NCBI RefSeq assembly: GCF_008033135.1
Contig: NZ_CP041335.1
Coordinates: 1,617,925-1,681,924 of the forward strand
Direction of reading: 5' to 3'
DNA: 64,000 nucleotides
Origin: Chitinolyticbacter meiyuanensis
Lineage (GTDB): Bacteria > Pseudomonadota > Gammaproteobacteria > Burkholderiales > Chitinibacteraceae
How positions within the stretch are numbered: the first letter of the stretch is position 1; each line of letters starts with the position of its first letter. The position numbers and the translations under genes are program-made. Under the pieces are notes generated by a model, which ran no database searches, was not told the origin of the DNA, and saw only the letters and a list, made by a program, of their open reading frames with translations. Positions 8,162 to 14,615 of the stretch are shown here, piece by piece.

Positions 8162-9307
8162 TTATTTGTTTTTCGATTTCGAAGTGATATCTCTATTTTG
8201 AGATGGTGATTTTTTCTCATCAAGTTTCTTGATCTTGGGTGTTGGTGTCTTTAGTGACAGAGATGGTTTGTTTGAGGGCGAAATTTCTTTTCGTTTTTTG
8301 GATTCCTTCGATTTGATGTCGCTGGCGTCCGGAACTGGACGCCCATTGTAGAAAGAGGATTCTATTCCATGGCGTTTGAATTTTCTGTTTACATAAGCAT
8401 TGGCGAGATCATGGAAATTCTTTTTGTCTTGAAGCTTCGCTTCGTTTTTATTCCACCATTTGCTTAACTCCGATGCATCTCCATTCCTCTGGAAATTTTG
8501 AAGTTTTACGTTAAAGCGATCAATCGCATGTTTGCGTGCTTTTTCGTGCACCTTGAAAATGCTGCCGTCTTGCCCTGTATGATGACTGTCAATTTTATTT
8601 TTCCCCCAAGAGAGAACAGCACTTATCCCTGTTGGCTTTCCATCGTCGTTCTTTACTTTTTTCTTCCCAAGTTGAGGGAAGAGCGACAATTGCTTTTTGC
8701 CAAAGCCCTCTTTAGTGGTAGCAGTATCATCTCCTCGTGCTTGCTTGTTTTGCATTTTCCACTTTGCAGCCATTAATGAGGCGCGCATGGAAGAGCCAAC
8801 GAAATCGAGGCCAATGGCTCGTTTGGCCGTTATATCTTCTAGGAAAGAGCCTATTGCATAATTTCCTAAATATTTAGATTCACTTTGATCAAATTCACTC
8901 AATTTTTTGGGAGGGGAGTATGTATCCTTGATCATGTACTTCAGGGATCTGCTCTCCAGGGTGGCCCGCTTCAAGGAAAGGTCAGATGGAATGACTTGCC
9001 CTTTTTTGGTGTCTGAAAAATAGGCGGTATTGTTCTGTTCATTTTTAAGCATGCCTTGTTCCCAAGGCTGATCCGTAGGGTGTGGTTGTATTCCGTAAGT
9101 TACTTTTCTGTTCTGATTGTTGGTGTTATCGACAAATTTGTTGATTGGTAGTTTCGTAGAGACAGGCTGATATTCACCGAATTGCTTTAGATTTTCGATG
9201 CCTTGCGTGAAAGTCCTTCCCTGCGAATAAGTCAATGAAGGGGGCTTGACTGTTACTCCGGGGAAGGTAAACCCTCCTGTGTTTTTCTTTCCATCGCTAC
9301 TACTCAT
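8162..9307 (-). CDS. Hypothetical protein, lysine/serine-rich, effector-like
   Basis: I do not recognise this 381-residue protein. It has no signal peptide or membrane segment. The N-terminus (MSSSDGKKNTGGFTFPGV) and C-terminus (KSKESKKRKEISPSN and following) are low-complexity and basic. The centre contains DITAKRAIGLDFVGSSMRASLMAAKW and, near the end, DLANAYVNRKFKRHGIESSFY. Low GC contrasts with the flanking phage genes and indicates recent acquisition. It lies upstream of the HExxH gene and probably shares its promoter. A translocated effector, or an accessory factor for its neighbour, is possible; neither is demonstrated. Confidence 0.6.
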   Translation of the reverse strand: MSSSDGKKNTGGFTFPGVTVKPPSLTYSQGRTFTQGIENLKQFGEYQPVSTKLPINKFVDNTNNQNRKVTYGIQPHPTDQPWEQGMLKNEQNNTAYFSDTKKGQVIPSDLSLKRATLESRSLKYMIKDTYSPPKKLSEFDQSESKYLGNYAIGSFLEDITAKRAIGLDFVGSSMRASLMAAKWKMQNKQARGDDTATTKEGFGKKQLSLFPQLGKKKVKNDDGKPTGISAVLSWGKNKIDSHHTGQDGSIFKVHEKARKHAIDRFNVKLQNFQRNGDASELSKWWNKNEAKLQDKKNFHDLANAYVNRKFKRHGIESSFYNGRPVPDASDIKSKESKKRKEISPSNKPSLSLKTPTPKIKKLDEKKSPSQNRDITSKSKNK

Positions 9308-9401
9308 CTGCGTTCTCGATAGTACGAAGTTGCAGATTGAATTAGCAAAGTCTGTGCCAAATTTTATCGGTGATAAATCGAAGAAAATGGTAGCGAAGTG
9401 A
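9308..9401 (-). promoter_or_regulatory. Putative promoter region of the 9307-7409 cargo unit
   Basis: An AT-rich stretch of about 100 bases upstream of the leftward two-gene unit and downstream of a long palindrome. No exact -35/-10 pair stands out. It is called from position and composition. Confidence 0.35.
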
Positions 9402-9435
9402 GATGATTTTTTCCCATTAATGGGTAAAAATCATC
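9402..9435. repeat. 34-base near-perfect palindrome
   Basis: GATGATTTTT at the left is matched by AAAAATCATC at the right, around a CCCATTAATGGG core. The two 17-base halves differ at a single position. It lies between the stop-side terminator of the RHH gene and the start of the 9307-7409 unit. Transcribed, it would form a long hairpin; as DNA it could be a dimeric repressor site. Confidence 0.7.
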
Positions 9436-9458
9436 CCGTTTTCGAGGGGGCATGGAGG

Positions 9459-9484
9459 AAAGGCTTGCCGGATGGCGAGCCTTT
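9459..9484 (-). terminator. Rho-independent terminator of the RHH gene
   Basis: An AAAGGCTTGCC-gat-GGCGAGCCTTT type hairpin about 20 bases after the stop of the leftward RHH gene. The same stem (with GGCTCGCC) recurs at 10780-10803. Confidence 0.65.
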
Positions 9485-9505
9485 CTCCTGTGGGTGGCGA
9501 AGCGA

Positions 9506-9790
9506 TCAAGCCGCGCTCAGTTCCCGCTCCGCGGCCTCAATGATTTCTTCGGAAACGCCTTGGCGCTTCAGTGCTTCGATCAGGCGGGCCTGCTGGTGGC
9601 TGGCAAACTGGGCTTCGTCGCGGCGCAGGCCTTCGCTGAGGTAAGACTTCAGGAGCGCCTGGTAGCCTGAAAAGTCGCGTTGCGGCGCAATGGCCTTCAT
9701 CGATTCCACCACATCCACCGGAATGCGCAGGGTGATCGAGGTCATCGGGCGATCTTTGGTTAAACGGGATTTGAGACGGTCAATCAACAT
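9506..9790 (-). CDS. Ribbon-helix-helix (CopG/BrnA-like) protein, orphan antitoxin-like
   Basis: A 94-residue protein. Residues 16-60 (MTSITLRIPVDVVESMKAIA and the following helix) read as an RHH DNA-binding fold: one strand and two helices. The C-terminal half is helical (VSEEIIEAAERELSA). Such proteins are commonly antitoxins that repress their own promoter. No toxin frame (BrnT-like or other) is visible on either side. The start at 9790 is preceded by a weak AGG; an internal ATG at residue 16 would give a protein containing only the RHH domain and helices. Confidence 0.65.
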   Translation of the reverse strand: MLIDRLKSRLTKDRPMTSITLRIPVDVVESMKAIAPQRDFSGYQALLKSYLSEGLRRDEAQFASHQQARLIEALKRQGVSEEIIEAAERELSAA

Positions 9791-10115
9791 GACTGAAGCC
9801 TAGGTTTTTGTATTGCACTTGTAAATACGTTCTAGTGAATCGCGACCGCTTGAGCTTGCGCTCAGGGCGGCGCGCGCGCTACGCTGGCGGCAAGAGTGTA
9901 AGAGCTTGAGTGCCTGCCGGAACCCCGCGCCCGAAAGCGTGGATTTTTTACGCCCGTAGTCCGCCCGGACTGCGCGCGCCCAGCCGTCTTGCGGCCGGGA
10001 GGGTGACGGATACAAGACCCGCAAGGGGAAGAAGTCCACCGTGCAGGCACGGCTCTTAACCTCCCGGCCACCTCATGCTGAGTGTGGTCAACCCGTTTAA
10101 GAGCGGAGCCTGATC
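9791..10115. other. Non-coding interval upstream of the BRO gene
   Basis: 325 bases without a convincing gene. The left part should hold the promoter of the leftward RHH gene. The right part (9993-10104) has strong inverted repeats and is listed separately as a structured leader. Frames open across this stretch look like translations of the structured DNA. Confidence 0.5.
9993..10104 (+). ncRNA. Structured leader of the BRO antirepressor gene (candidate regulatory RNA)
   Basis: GGCCGGGAGG (9993-10002) pairs perfectly with CCTCCCGGCC (10060-10069), closing a domain of about 77 nt. That domain contains a GTGCAGGCAC hairpin (10041-10050). GCTCTTAA (10052-10059) is the exact complement of TTAAGAGC (10097-10104), which abuts the ribosome-binding site CGGAG of the BRO gene at 10116. 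The arrangement could sequester translation initiation or act as an antisense segment, in the style of C4 RNA control of phage antirepressors. The RNA role is inferred from base pairing only. Confidence 0.45.
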
Positions 10116-10772
10116 ATGAATGCACTCGTTTTCCACGATACCCAGTTCGACATTGTTGACCGTGACGGCCAGCCTTGGCTGAAAGCCTCTGATGTTGCCC
10201 GAGCTTTGGGCTATGCCCGAGAGGACTCGGTAAGCCGTATCTACGACCGAAACACTGGCGAGTTCACTGCAACCATGACCGGGACCGTCAATTTGACGGT
10301 CCCGGGAAACATCATGCCAATCCCGGTGCGCATCTTCTCGCTACGCGGTGCACACCTTGTTGCGATGCTGGCGCGCACCAAGGCCGCAGCCGAGTTCCGC
10401 CGCTGGGTGCTGGATGTGCTGGAAAGCAAAGCGGCGCCCGCGCCGGTCACGCCACTGGCCAGCGCGCGCAACGCCATGATTGAATGGACCGATCAGCTGC
10501 GCCAGCAATTGATCGCCGCCGGCATCCAGCCCGCCGCGCTTCCGGCGCTGGACCGCCCCAGTTTGGCGGCTGCCGCGGCGGCCGAATTCCTGGCCTCCAC
10601 TCGCTTTGTGCTCAGCGTGAACGACGATCTCTCCATGCACCTGCGGCCCGTCCCCGCCGGCGCCCGCATGATCGCCCCCGAAGAACTCCCCGCCCTGATC
10701 GCCGACCCCGGCGCCATGATCAGCAAGAAACTGATCCCAGATATCCTGCGCGCGGCGGCGGGGCGGTTATGA
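10116..10772 (+). CDS. BRO-N family phage antirepressor
   Basis: A 218-residue protein. Residues 1-110 form a Bro-N domain: MNALVFHDTQFDIVDRDGQPWLKASDVARALGYAREDSV, then IFSLRGAHLVAMLARTKAAAEFRRWVLDVLES. BRO/Ant-type proteins bind DNA or the phage repressor and favour lytic growth. The C-terminal 100 residues are Ala-rich with no recognised domain. GGAG lies nine bases before the ATG. It faces right, inside a cargo region of the prophage. Its GC content matches the phage block, not the AT-rich cargo. Confidence 0.85.
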   Translation: MNALVFHDTQFDIVDRDGQPWLKASDVARALGYAREDSVSRIYDRNTGEFTATMTGTVNLTVPGNIMPIPVRIFSLRGAHLVAMLARTKAAAEFRRWVLDVLESKAAPAPVTPLASARNAMIEWTDQLRQQLIAAGIQPAALPALDRPSLAAAAAAEFLASTRFVLSVNDDLSMHLRPVPAGARMIAPEELPALIADPGAMISKKLIPDILRAAAGRL

Positions 10773-10779
10773 GTTGAAA

Positions 10780-10803
10780 AAGGCTCGCCGGATGGCGAGC
10801 CTT
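10780..10803. terminator. Bidirectional terminator between convergent genes
   Basis: An AAGGCTCGCC-ggat-GGCGAGCCTT hairpin eight bases after the BRO stop and directly abutting the stop of the leftward gene at 10804. It is followed on the + strand by CTATTTTT. It nearly repeats the hairpin at 9459-9484. Confidence 0.7.
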
Positions 10804-11226
10804 CTATTTTTGATCCCAACCTGAAACAACTCCATTGTCTAGCACAATCCTTAAGCGATATCTGTTTGCACCTTGATGTTGGTATTTCCAGGTTTCTTTC
10901 TTTTTGGTTTTTAATACTTTTTGATCAATGTCGTGTGGGTGCCCAAGAGAGTCAATGAGTTGTTCATCTGTTTGGCCAATCCAGAAGCGCTCCGCAAGAA
11001 TGTTTTGGACAATTTCTTCATCTTGGTACTTGGCACGCAGATGGGCAATGCGCTGGGCGCGATTTTGCTTTTTTATAAAAACGATTAAGCCTATTACTGC
11101 AACAACGGCAACGGTTGGAATTACCCATCCAACTGCCTCAAATAGCTTTGATACAAGGTATATTGGCAGCGCTATAATGGCGACGATGCCAATAAAGGTG
11201 TTCTCTGCTTTTGTTGTTCTGGCCAC
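10804..11226 (-). CDS. Two-TM protein with a BamE/SmpA-like C-terminal domain
   Basis: A 140-residue protein from a GTG start. Two hydrophobic segments at about residues 10-30 (FIGIVAIIALPIYLVSKLF) and 35-50 (VIPTVAVVAVIGLIVFI) are followed by a soluble domain. Its sequence (WIGQTDEQLIDSLGHPHDID, then KKETWKYQ, then YRLRIVLDNGVVSGWD) resembles the beta-rich fold of SmpA/BamE-like and DUF2845-type proteins. It lies downstream of the zinc-ribbon-like gene on the same strand and may be co-transcribed. Its function is unknown, and low GC marks it as cargo. Confidence 0.6.
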   Translation of the reverse strand: MARTTKAENTFIGIVAIIALPIYLVSKLFEAVGWVIPTVAVVAVIGLIVFIKKQNRAQRIAHLRAKYQDEEIVQNILAERFWIGQTDEQLIDSLGHPHDIDQKVLKTKKKETWKYQHQGANRYRLRIVLDNGVVSGWDQK

Positions 11227-11258
11227 TTTTCCGCTCTCTGATAAATGCTTTTATGTCT

Positions 11259-12122
11259 TTATGCTTGTATGGCTTGCTCTTCGGATTCTTGGGTGACTTT
11301 GTATTTCCTGAATGACATATATTTAGTAAAAGTGGCGTGAATAAAGAATTTATCGAGTCCCTCAGGTTTGTAGCCGTGGCCAACAATTATGACATCAGCG
11401 CCATGGAGCTCATCAAGTGATTGTAGCTTGAAGTTACGAATTAAGTCGTCATGCAGGTAAGGTGGCACAATTATAGTGGCATCTTTCTTGCCGCCCGAAT
11501 TCAAGAAAGTGTTTTCTTCTCTTATGATTGTGTGATTTATTTCTCCCCAGAAAATTGCATTTTCTGGTAGCTCTATATTTCCCATTTCACTGAAGTGAAA
11601 AAGGACGTCTTTAAAAGAACCGTCTATGACTGGCCTTCCCGAATCCGCAACAATCATGATTTCTTTTTCCAGCGGTACTTCGGCGTTGCGCTTGCACAGC
11701 ATTGTCAGGATTTGGCGGAGTGTTTTGTTCACGCTGAAGCCTGAGTCTCCTCCTGCAACAATTTTCTTCCGATCTCTCTTATCTACTTTGTCGGCATGTT
11801 TGTTGGCTGGTGTAGATACATAAATTCCAGAGCCTTTGCTTTTATCCAAATCAACATAAAAGTCCGGTGCATCAGCTCCTCCCTCTTCAGAGTCGTCCCC
11901 TTGCTCGACCTCGAGAGTTTCAGTTTTATAGTTACAACCTTCGATATGATGCGCAGCAAAACAAGCGCTTCTTTTGGCGCGTATTGTCTCGTAGGAACGT
12001 ACGTACCAAGCTTTTTTGTCACACCCGTGACACGCGATGGAGCCTAAGTATTTTTCGGGATTCTCTGCATACATCGGTGTGTTGCAGTTACTACCATCTT
12101 CTAAGTACTTAACGTCGAGCAT
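11259..12122 (-). CDS. Hypothetical protein with an N-terminal zinc-binding motif
   Basis: About 287 residues from an ATG at 12122, preceded by GGGAAGG. An in-frame TTG at 12185 would add 21 residues. Near the N-terminus, IACHGCDKKAWYVRSY and SACFAAHHIEGC give paired Cys and His residues. This resembles the zinc ribbon plus FAHH motif of CoiA-like proteins. An acidic linker (EQGDDSEEGG) precedes a C-terminal domain with KEIMIVADSGRPV and DVIIVGHGYK. I do not recognise that domain. It is AT-rich cargo in a prophage and could be an anti-phage or DNA-associated factor, but nothing shows this directly. Confidence 0.6.
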   Translation of the reverse strand: MLDVKYLEDGSNCNTPMYAENPEKYLGSIACHGCDKKAWYVRSYETIRAKRSACFAAHHIEGCNYKTETLEVEQGDDSEEGGADAPDFYVDLDKSKGSGIYVSTPANKHADKVDKRDRKKIVAGGDSGFSVNKTLRQILTMLCKRNAEVPLEKEIMIVADSGRPVIDGSFKDVLFHFSEMGNIELPENAIFWGEINHTIIREENTFLNSGGKKDATIIVPPYLHDDLIRNFKLQSLDELHGADVIIVGHGYKPEGLDKFFIHATFTKYMSFRKYKVTQESEEQAIQA

Positions 12123-12224
12123 TTCCTTCCCTGTAATCCAAACACTTACAAGGTTGTGTATAGGAATCGGTCTGCGGATGTGCAAGCTTTCTTGTATGCA
12201 TGTGTGAGTGGCGTCTCCTTAAAG

Positions 12225-12300
12225 CGGAAATCCATCCACAGGCGCGTTCACGCTGTCCTTGCGATGCTCCCTGTCATCCCGCCCCGGCGGGCATCCACAG
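12225..12300. repeat. REP-like region: repeat copy 3 plus a CCCGCC/GGCGGG palindrome
   Basis: Copy 3 of CGGAAATCCATCCACAGG (12225-12242) is followed by a hairpin CCCGCC-cc-GGCGGG (12278-12291) that runs into GCATCCACAGG. The pair looks like two REP modules in tandem. It sits at the right end of the cargo block, just before the tail-tube gene. Confidence 0.6.
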
Positions 12301-12312
12301 GAGCATTGCACC

Positions 12313-12756
12313 ATGGCCAATTCCCCCGCCGTTCTCGCCGCCGGCGATCTGTTCGTTCAGCGCTACAACGAGACCAACGGCCAGTACGAGGCCGAAGAGG
12401 GCCCGTTCGAAGTTGAGCGCTTCGAAATCACCGTTTCCAGCGAGCTGAAAAAGAAGACCAGCCGCAGCCGCGCCAACTATGGCCAGACCATCGCCAGCGT
12501 GGTGATTCCTGGTTCCACTGAGCTGGCGATCACCTGGGGCGAGGTCAACGCCACCGCGCTGGCTTTTGCGCTGGCGGGTGAAACCACGGCCAAGTCGCAG
12601 ACCGCAGGCGTGATTGCGGCCGGCGCTGCGCTGGAACTCACCGCAAAGATCAGCAAGCCGGTTGCCACTGGCTTCCGCCACTGGACGAACAGCGTCGTCA
12701 TCACCAATGACGCGGGCACCGACGTCCCCCCAAGTTTGAGTAGCACGCAGCTTTAG
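12313..12756 (+). pseudogene. Major tail tube protein (gpV-like), 3' end lost to an IS
   Basis: The first about 138 residues are phage-encoded (MANSPAVLAAGDLFVQRYNE and following), with the family-like beta-rich composition (FEVERFEITVSSELKKKTSRSRANYGQ). At 12726 the frame enters the IS3-family element and stops at 12756. No continuation of the gene is visible after the element. The protein would polymerise into the tail tube. Its loss, and the absence of tape measure and tip genes, means no functional tail can be made from this locus. Confidence 0.65.
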
Positions 12757-12787
12757 AGTCCAATCCCTTCCATCAAGGAGACTGGAC

Positions 12788-13051
12788 GTGAAGAAACGCT
12801 TTTCCGAAGAACAAATCATCGGCTTCCTGCGCGAGGCCGAAGCGGGCTTGCCCATCAAGGAACTGTGCCGCCGGCACGGTTTCTCCGAAGCCAGTTACTA
12901 TCTCTGGCGCAGCAAGTTCGGTGGCATGAGCGTCTCCGACGCCAAGCGGCTCAAGGAACTCGAGGCCGAGAATGCTCGGCTCAAGCGCATGCTGGCCAAT
13001 TCGATGCTCGAAAACGAGGTCATCAAGGAAGCACTGCAAAAAAAGTGGTGA
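12788..13051 (+). CDS. IS3-family OrfA (helix-turn-helix protein)
   Basis: An 87-residue protein with an HTH_Tnp_1-type N-terminal domain ([17 protein letters not shown], then [20 protein letters not shown]) and a leucine-zipper-like helix ([20 protein letters not shown]). It binds the IS ends. It is complete, and overlaps OrfB through an A7 slippery stretch at 13038-13044. Confidence 0.95.
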   Translation: MKKRFSEEQIIGFLREAEAGLPIKELCRRHGFSEASYYLWRSKFGGMSVSDAKRLKELEAENARLKRMLANSMLENEVIKEALQKKW

Positions 13052-13896
13052 CCGCACCAACGCGACGCGAGCTGGTGCGGTTCCTCGCCGGACGGGGTCT
13101 GAGTGAGCGCTGGGCGTTGCGCATCGCCCGAATGAGTCCGAGCGCCTTGCGCTACCGGCCCAAGCCGGATCGGAACGGCATGTTACGGCAGCGGATCGTC
13201 GAACTGGCGCAGCGCCATCGTCGCTACGGTGCAGGGATGATCTATCTGAAGCTGCGCCAGAGCGGCTGGGCAGTGAACCACAAGCGGGTAGAACGGCTAT
13301 ATGCACTGGCCGGGCTGCAAGTGCGGCGACGCAAGCGCAAGAAGGTGCCGCCATCGGAGCGGCAGCCGCTGATCCGGCCGCAGGTCGCCAATGCGGTCTG
13401 GTCGATGGACTTCGTGTTTGATCGCACGGCCGAAGGACGAGTGATCAAATGCCTGACCGTTGTCGACGATGCCACGCATGAAGCCATTGCGGTGATCCCG
13501 GAGCGAGCCATCAGTGGCGAAATTCTGACGCGGCAACTGGATCGATTAGCGGTCTCACGCGGCTTGCCGCAGGTGATTCGCACTGACAACGGCAAGGAGT
13601 TCTGCGGTCGAGCGATGCTGCACTGGGCGTACCGGCGCGGCATCACGCTGCGGCAGATTGAACCGGGCAAACCGAACCAGAACGCTTACATCGAATCATT
13701 CAATGGCCGGCTGCGGGACGAATGTCTGAACGAGCACTGGTTCACCAGCTTGGCGCATGCGCGGGTGGTGATCGAAGCCTGGCGACGGGAATACAACGAG
13801 GAGCGGCCGAAGAAGGCGTTGGGCGGGCTGACGCCATCGGCCTATGCCCGGCAGCTAGCGAGGAAGAAACCGGTAATATCGGGGGCCGGACTCTAA
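13045..13896 (+). CDS. IS3-family OrfB transposase (DDE)
   Basis: About 283 residues in the -1 frame relative to OrfA, normally made as an OrfAB fusion after slipping on A7-G. An HTH_21-like segment precedes an integrase catalytic core with the DDE residues in [20 protein letters not shown] and [14 protein letters not shown]. The C-terminal [17 protein letters not shown] is typical. The frame is intact, so the element may still be active. Confidence 0.95.
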   Translation: MVTAPTRRELVRFLAGRGLSERWALRIARMSPSALRYRPKPDRNGMLRQRIVELAQRHRRYGAGMIYLKLRQSGWAVNHKRVERLYALAGLQVRRRKRKKVPPSERQPLIRPQVANAVWSMDFVFDRTAEGRVIKCLTVVDDATHEAIAVIPERAISGEILTRQLDRLAVSRGLPQVIRTDNGKEFCGRAMLHWAYRRGITLRQIEPGKPNQNAYIESFNGRLRDECLNEHWFTSLAHARVVIEAWRREYNEERPKKALGGLTPSAYARQLARKKPVISGAGL

Positions 13897-13905
13897 AGCG
13901 AAATG

Positions 13906-14085
13906 CTATTCATGAGGGGGTGACGTCGCTTCGACGAATCCGTACTGCTTGATGCGGTCCTTGATCCACGTGGCAAAGTCGCGGCGCACCTGTAGATAGG
14001 CGTGCAGCGCACGCGCATCGCAGAGCAGTTGTGGTTGATCCTGGATCGGCCCGGTGAACACCGGGATAAGGTCTTGAGCAGCCAT
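13906..14085 (-). pseudogene. AntA/AntB-type antirepressor, N-terminal fragment
   Basis: From an ATG at 14085 with SD TAAGGAGG (14091-14098), the frame reads MAAQDLIPVFTG, LLCDARALHAYLQVRRDFATWIKDRIKQYGFVE, the hallmark of the AntA/AntB antirepressor N-terminal domain. It then breaks at the IS right end (13921). The remaining codons to 13906 are IS sequence. In intact phages the domain is followed by a KilA-C or similar domain, which is missing. The two C4-like elements lie upstream, as in P1-type ant operons. Confidence 0.8.
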
Positions 14086-14130
14086 GATGGCCTCCTTAGG
14101 CGTCTGAGATGAGATCCACTGTAACGGGGT

Positions 14131-14188
14131 GGGGGCGCTCTCAACGGGCCTAAGTCCGTCCGGGTCCTTACGGATACCCGACGCCCCC
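14131..14188 (-). ncRNA. C4-like antisense RNA element 1
   Basis: A three-way-junction fold. GGGGGCG (14131-14137) pairs with CGCCCCC (14182-14188). Hairpin A is ACGGG/TCCGT at 14144-14159; hairpin B is CGGGTCCTTACGGATACCCG (14161-14180). The minus-strand loop of hairpin A contains CTTAGGC, complementary to GCCTAAG in the ribosome-binding site of the antirepressor gene just downstream. This matches the known arrangement of C4 RNA upstream of ant in phages P1/P7. The assignment to the C4 family is by architecture and target match, not by a search. Confidence 0.6.
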
Positions 14189-14405
14189 GAAGACGGAGGA
14201 GCACGCGCTCCGCCGACCATTCCCAGTACATCGACGCGAACGGAGATCGGCACAACACGCGCCCATGAATTCGATGGGCACAAAAAATCCGCGTGGTTAC
14301 AACACTGACGCGGGACAGCTTAGGACTTGAGAGAACTTGCAGGGTAGCGCGGGCGGGGCGGGGTGGCAAGCCAGTCGGCTTGGCGGCGCTATACCGGGGT
14401 GGGGT

Positions 14406-14460
14406 GAGGCTATCCTACGCGCCTAAGGCGCGCCGGGTCCTTGCGGATACCCGCAGCCTC
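14406..14460 (-). ncRNA. C4-like antisense RNA element 2
   Basis: Same architecture as element 1, with different bases in the stems. The outer stem is GAGGCT/AGCCTC, hairpin A is CGCGCC-taa-GGCGCG (14418-14432), and hairpin B is CGGGTCCTTGCGGATACCCG (14434-14453). The minus-strand loop reads CCTTAGGCG, the exact complement of CGCCTAAGG in the antirepressor ribosome-binding site (14094-14102). The paired stem changes between the two elements support a conserved RNA structure. Confidence 0.6.
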
Positions 14461-14615
14461 GCGGGGAAAGGTGCGGGTGCTCCCAACGCACGACAGCACG
14501 TCCGGGGCCTCACGGCTAGCCGACACCCCACCTGCATTTTATGACATCGTGATCTATGGTGGATGAATGTCCGTAATAAATATTTCGACTGTGCAGCAAT
14601 TGTTAAGGATGTGCA

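Larger units (their letters stand above)
12726..13921 (+). mobile_element. IS3-family insertion sequence (IS407-like)
   Basis: About 1.2 kb with related ends: both inner boundaries share GCTTTAGAGTCC, and the outermost bases are CCCCCC and GGGGGT. It encodes two overlapping frames with a -1 slip site (A7 at 13038-13044, then G). GACGT occurs immediately outside both ends (12721-12725 and 13922-13926) and may be the target duplication. GACGTC is palindromic, so it might instead belong to the terminal repeats. The flanking genes do not match each other. Confidence 0.85.
14086..14615. other. Non-coding immunity-like region
   Basis: 530 bases with no supported protein gene. It holds two structured C4-like elements (listed separately) and GC-rich inverted repeats around 14190-14400 and 14460-14531. 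CACCCCACC at its right end is complementary to GGTGGGGTG near 14400. The right end, from about 14540, turns AT-rich and should contain the promoter of the rightward HEPN-like gene. Confidence 0.5.

Noticed and set aside
9800..10071. Minus-strand frames across the BRO leader
   Set aside because: They coincide with the inverted repeats and have no family similarity; the region is better explained as a structured RNA leader.
13906..14283. Extended version of the AntA/AntB frame starting at 14283
   Set aside because: The SD and the conserved domain begin at 14085; the extra N-terminal part is a translation of C4-like element 1.
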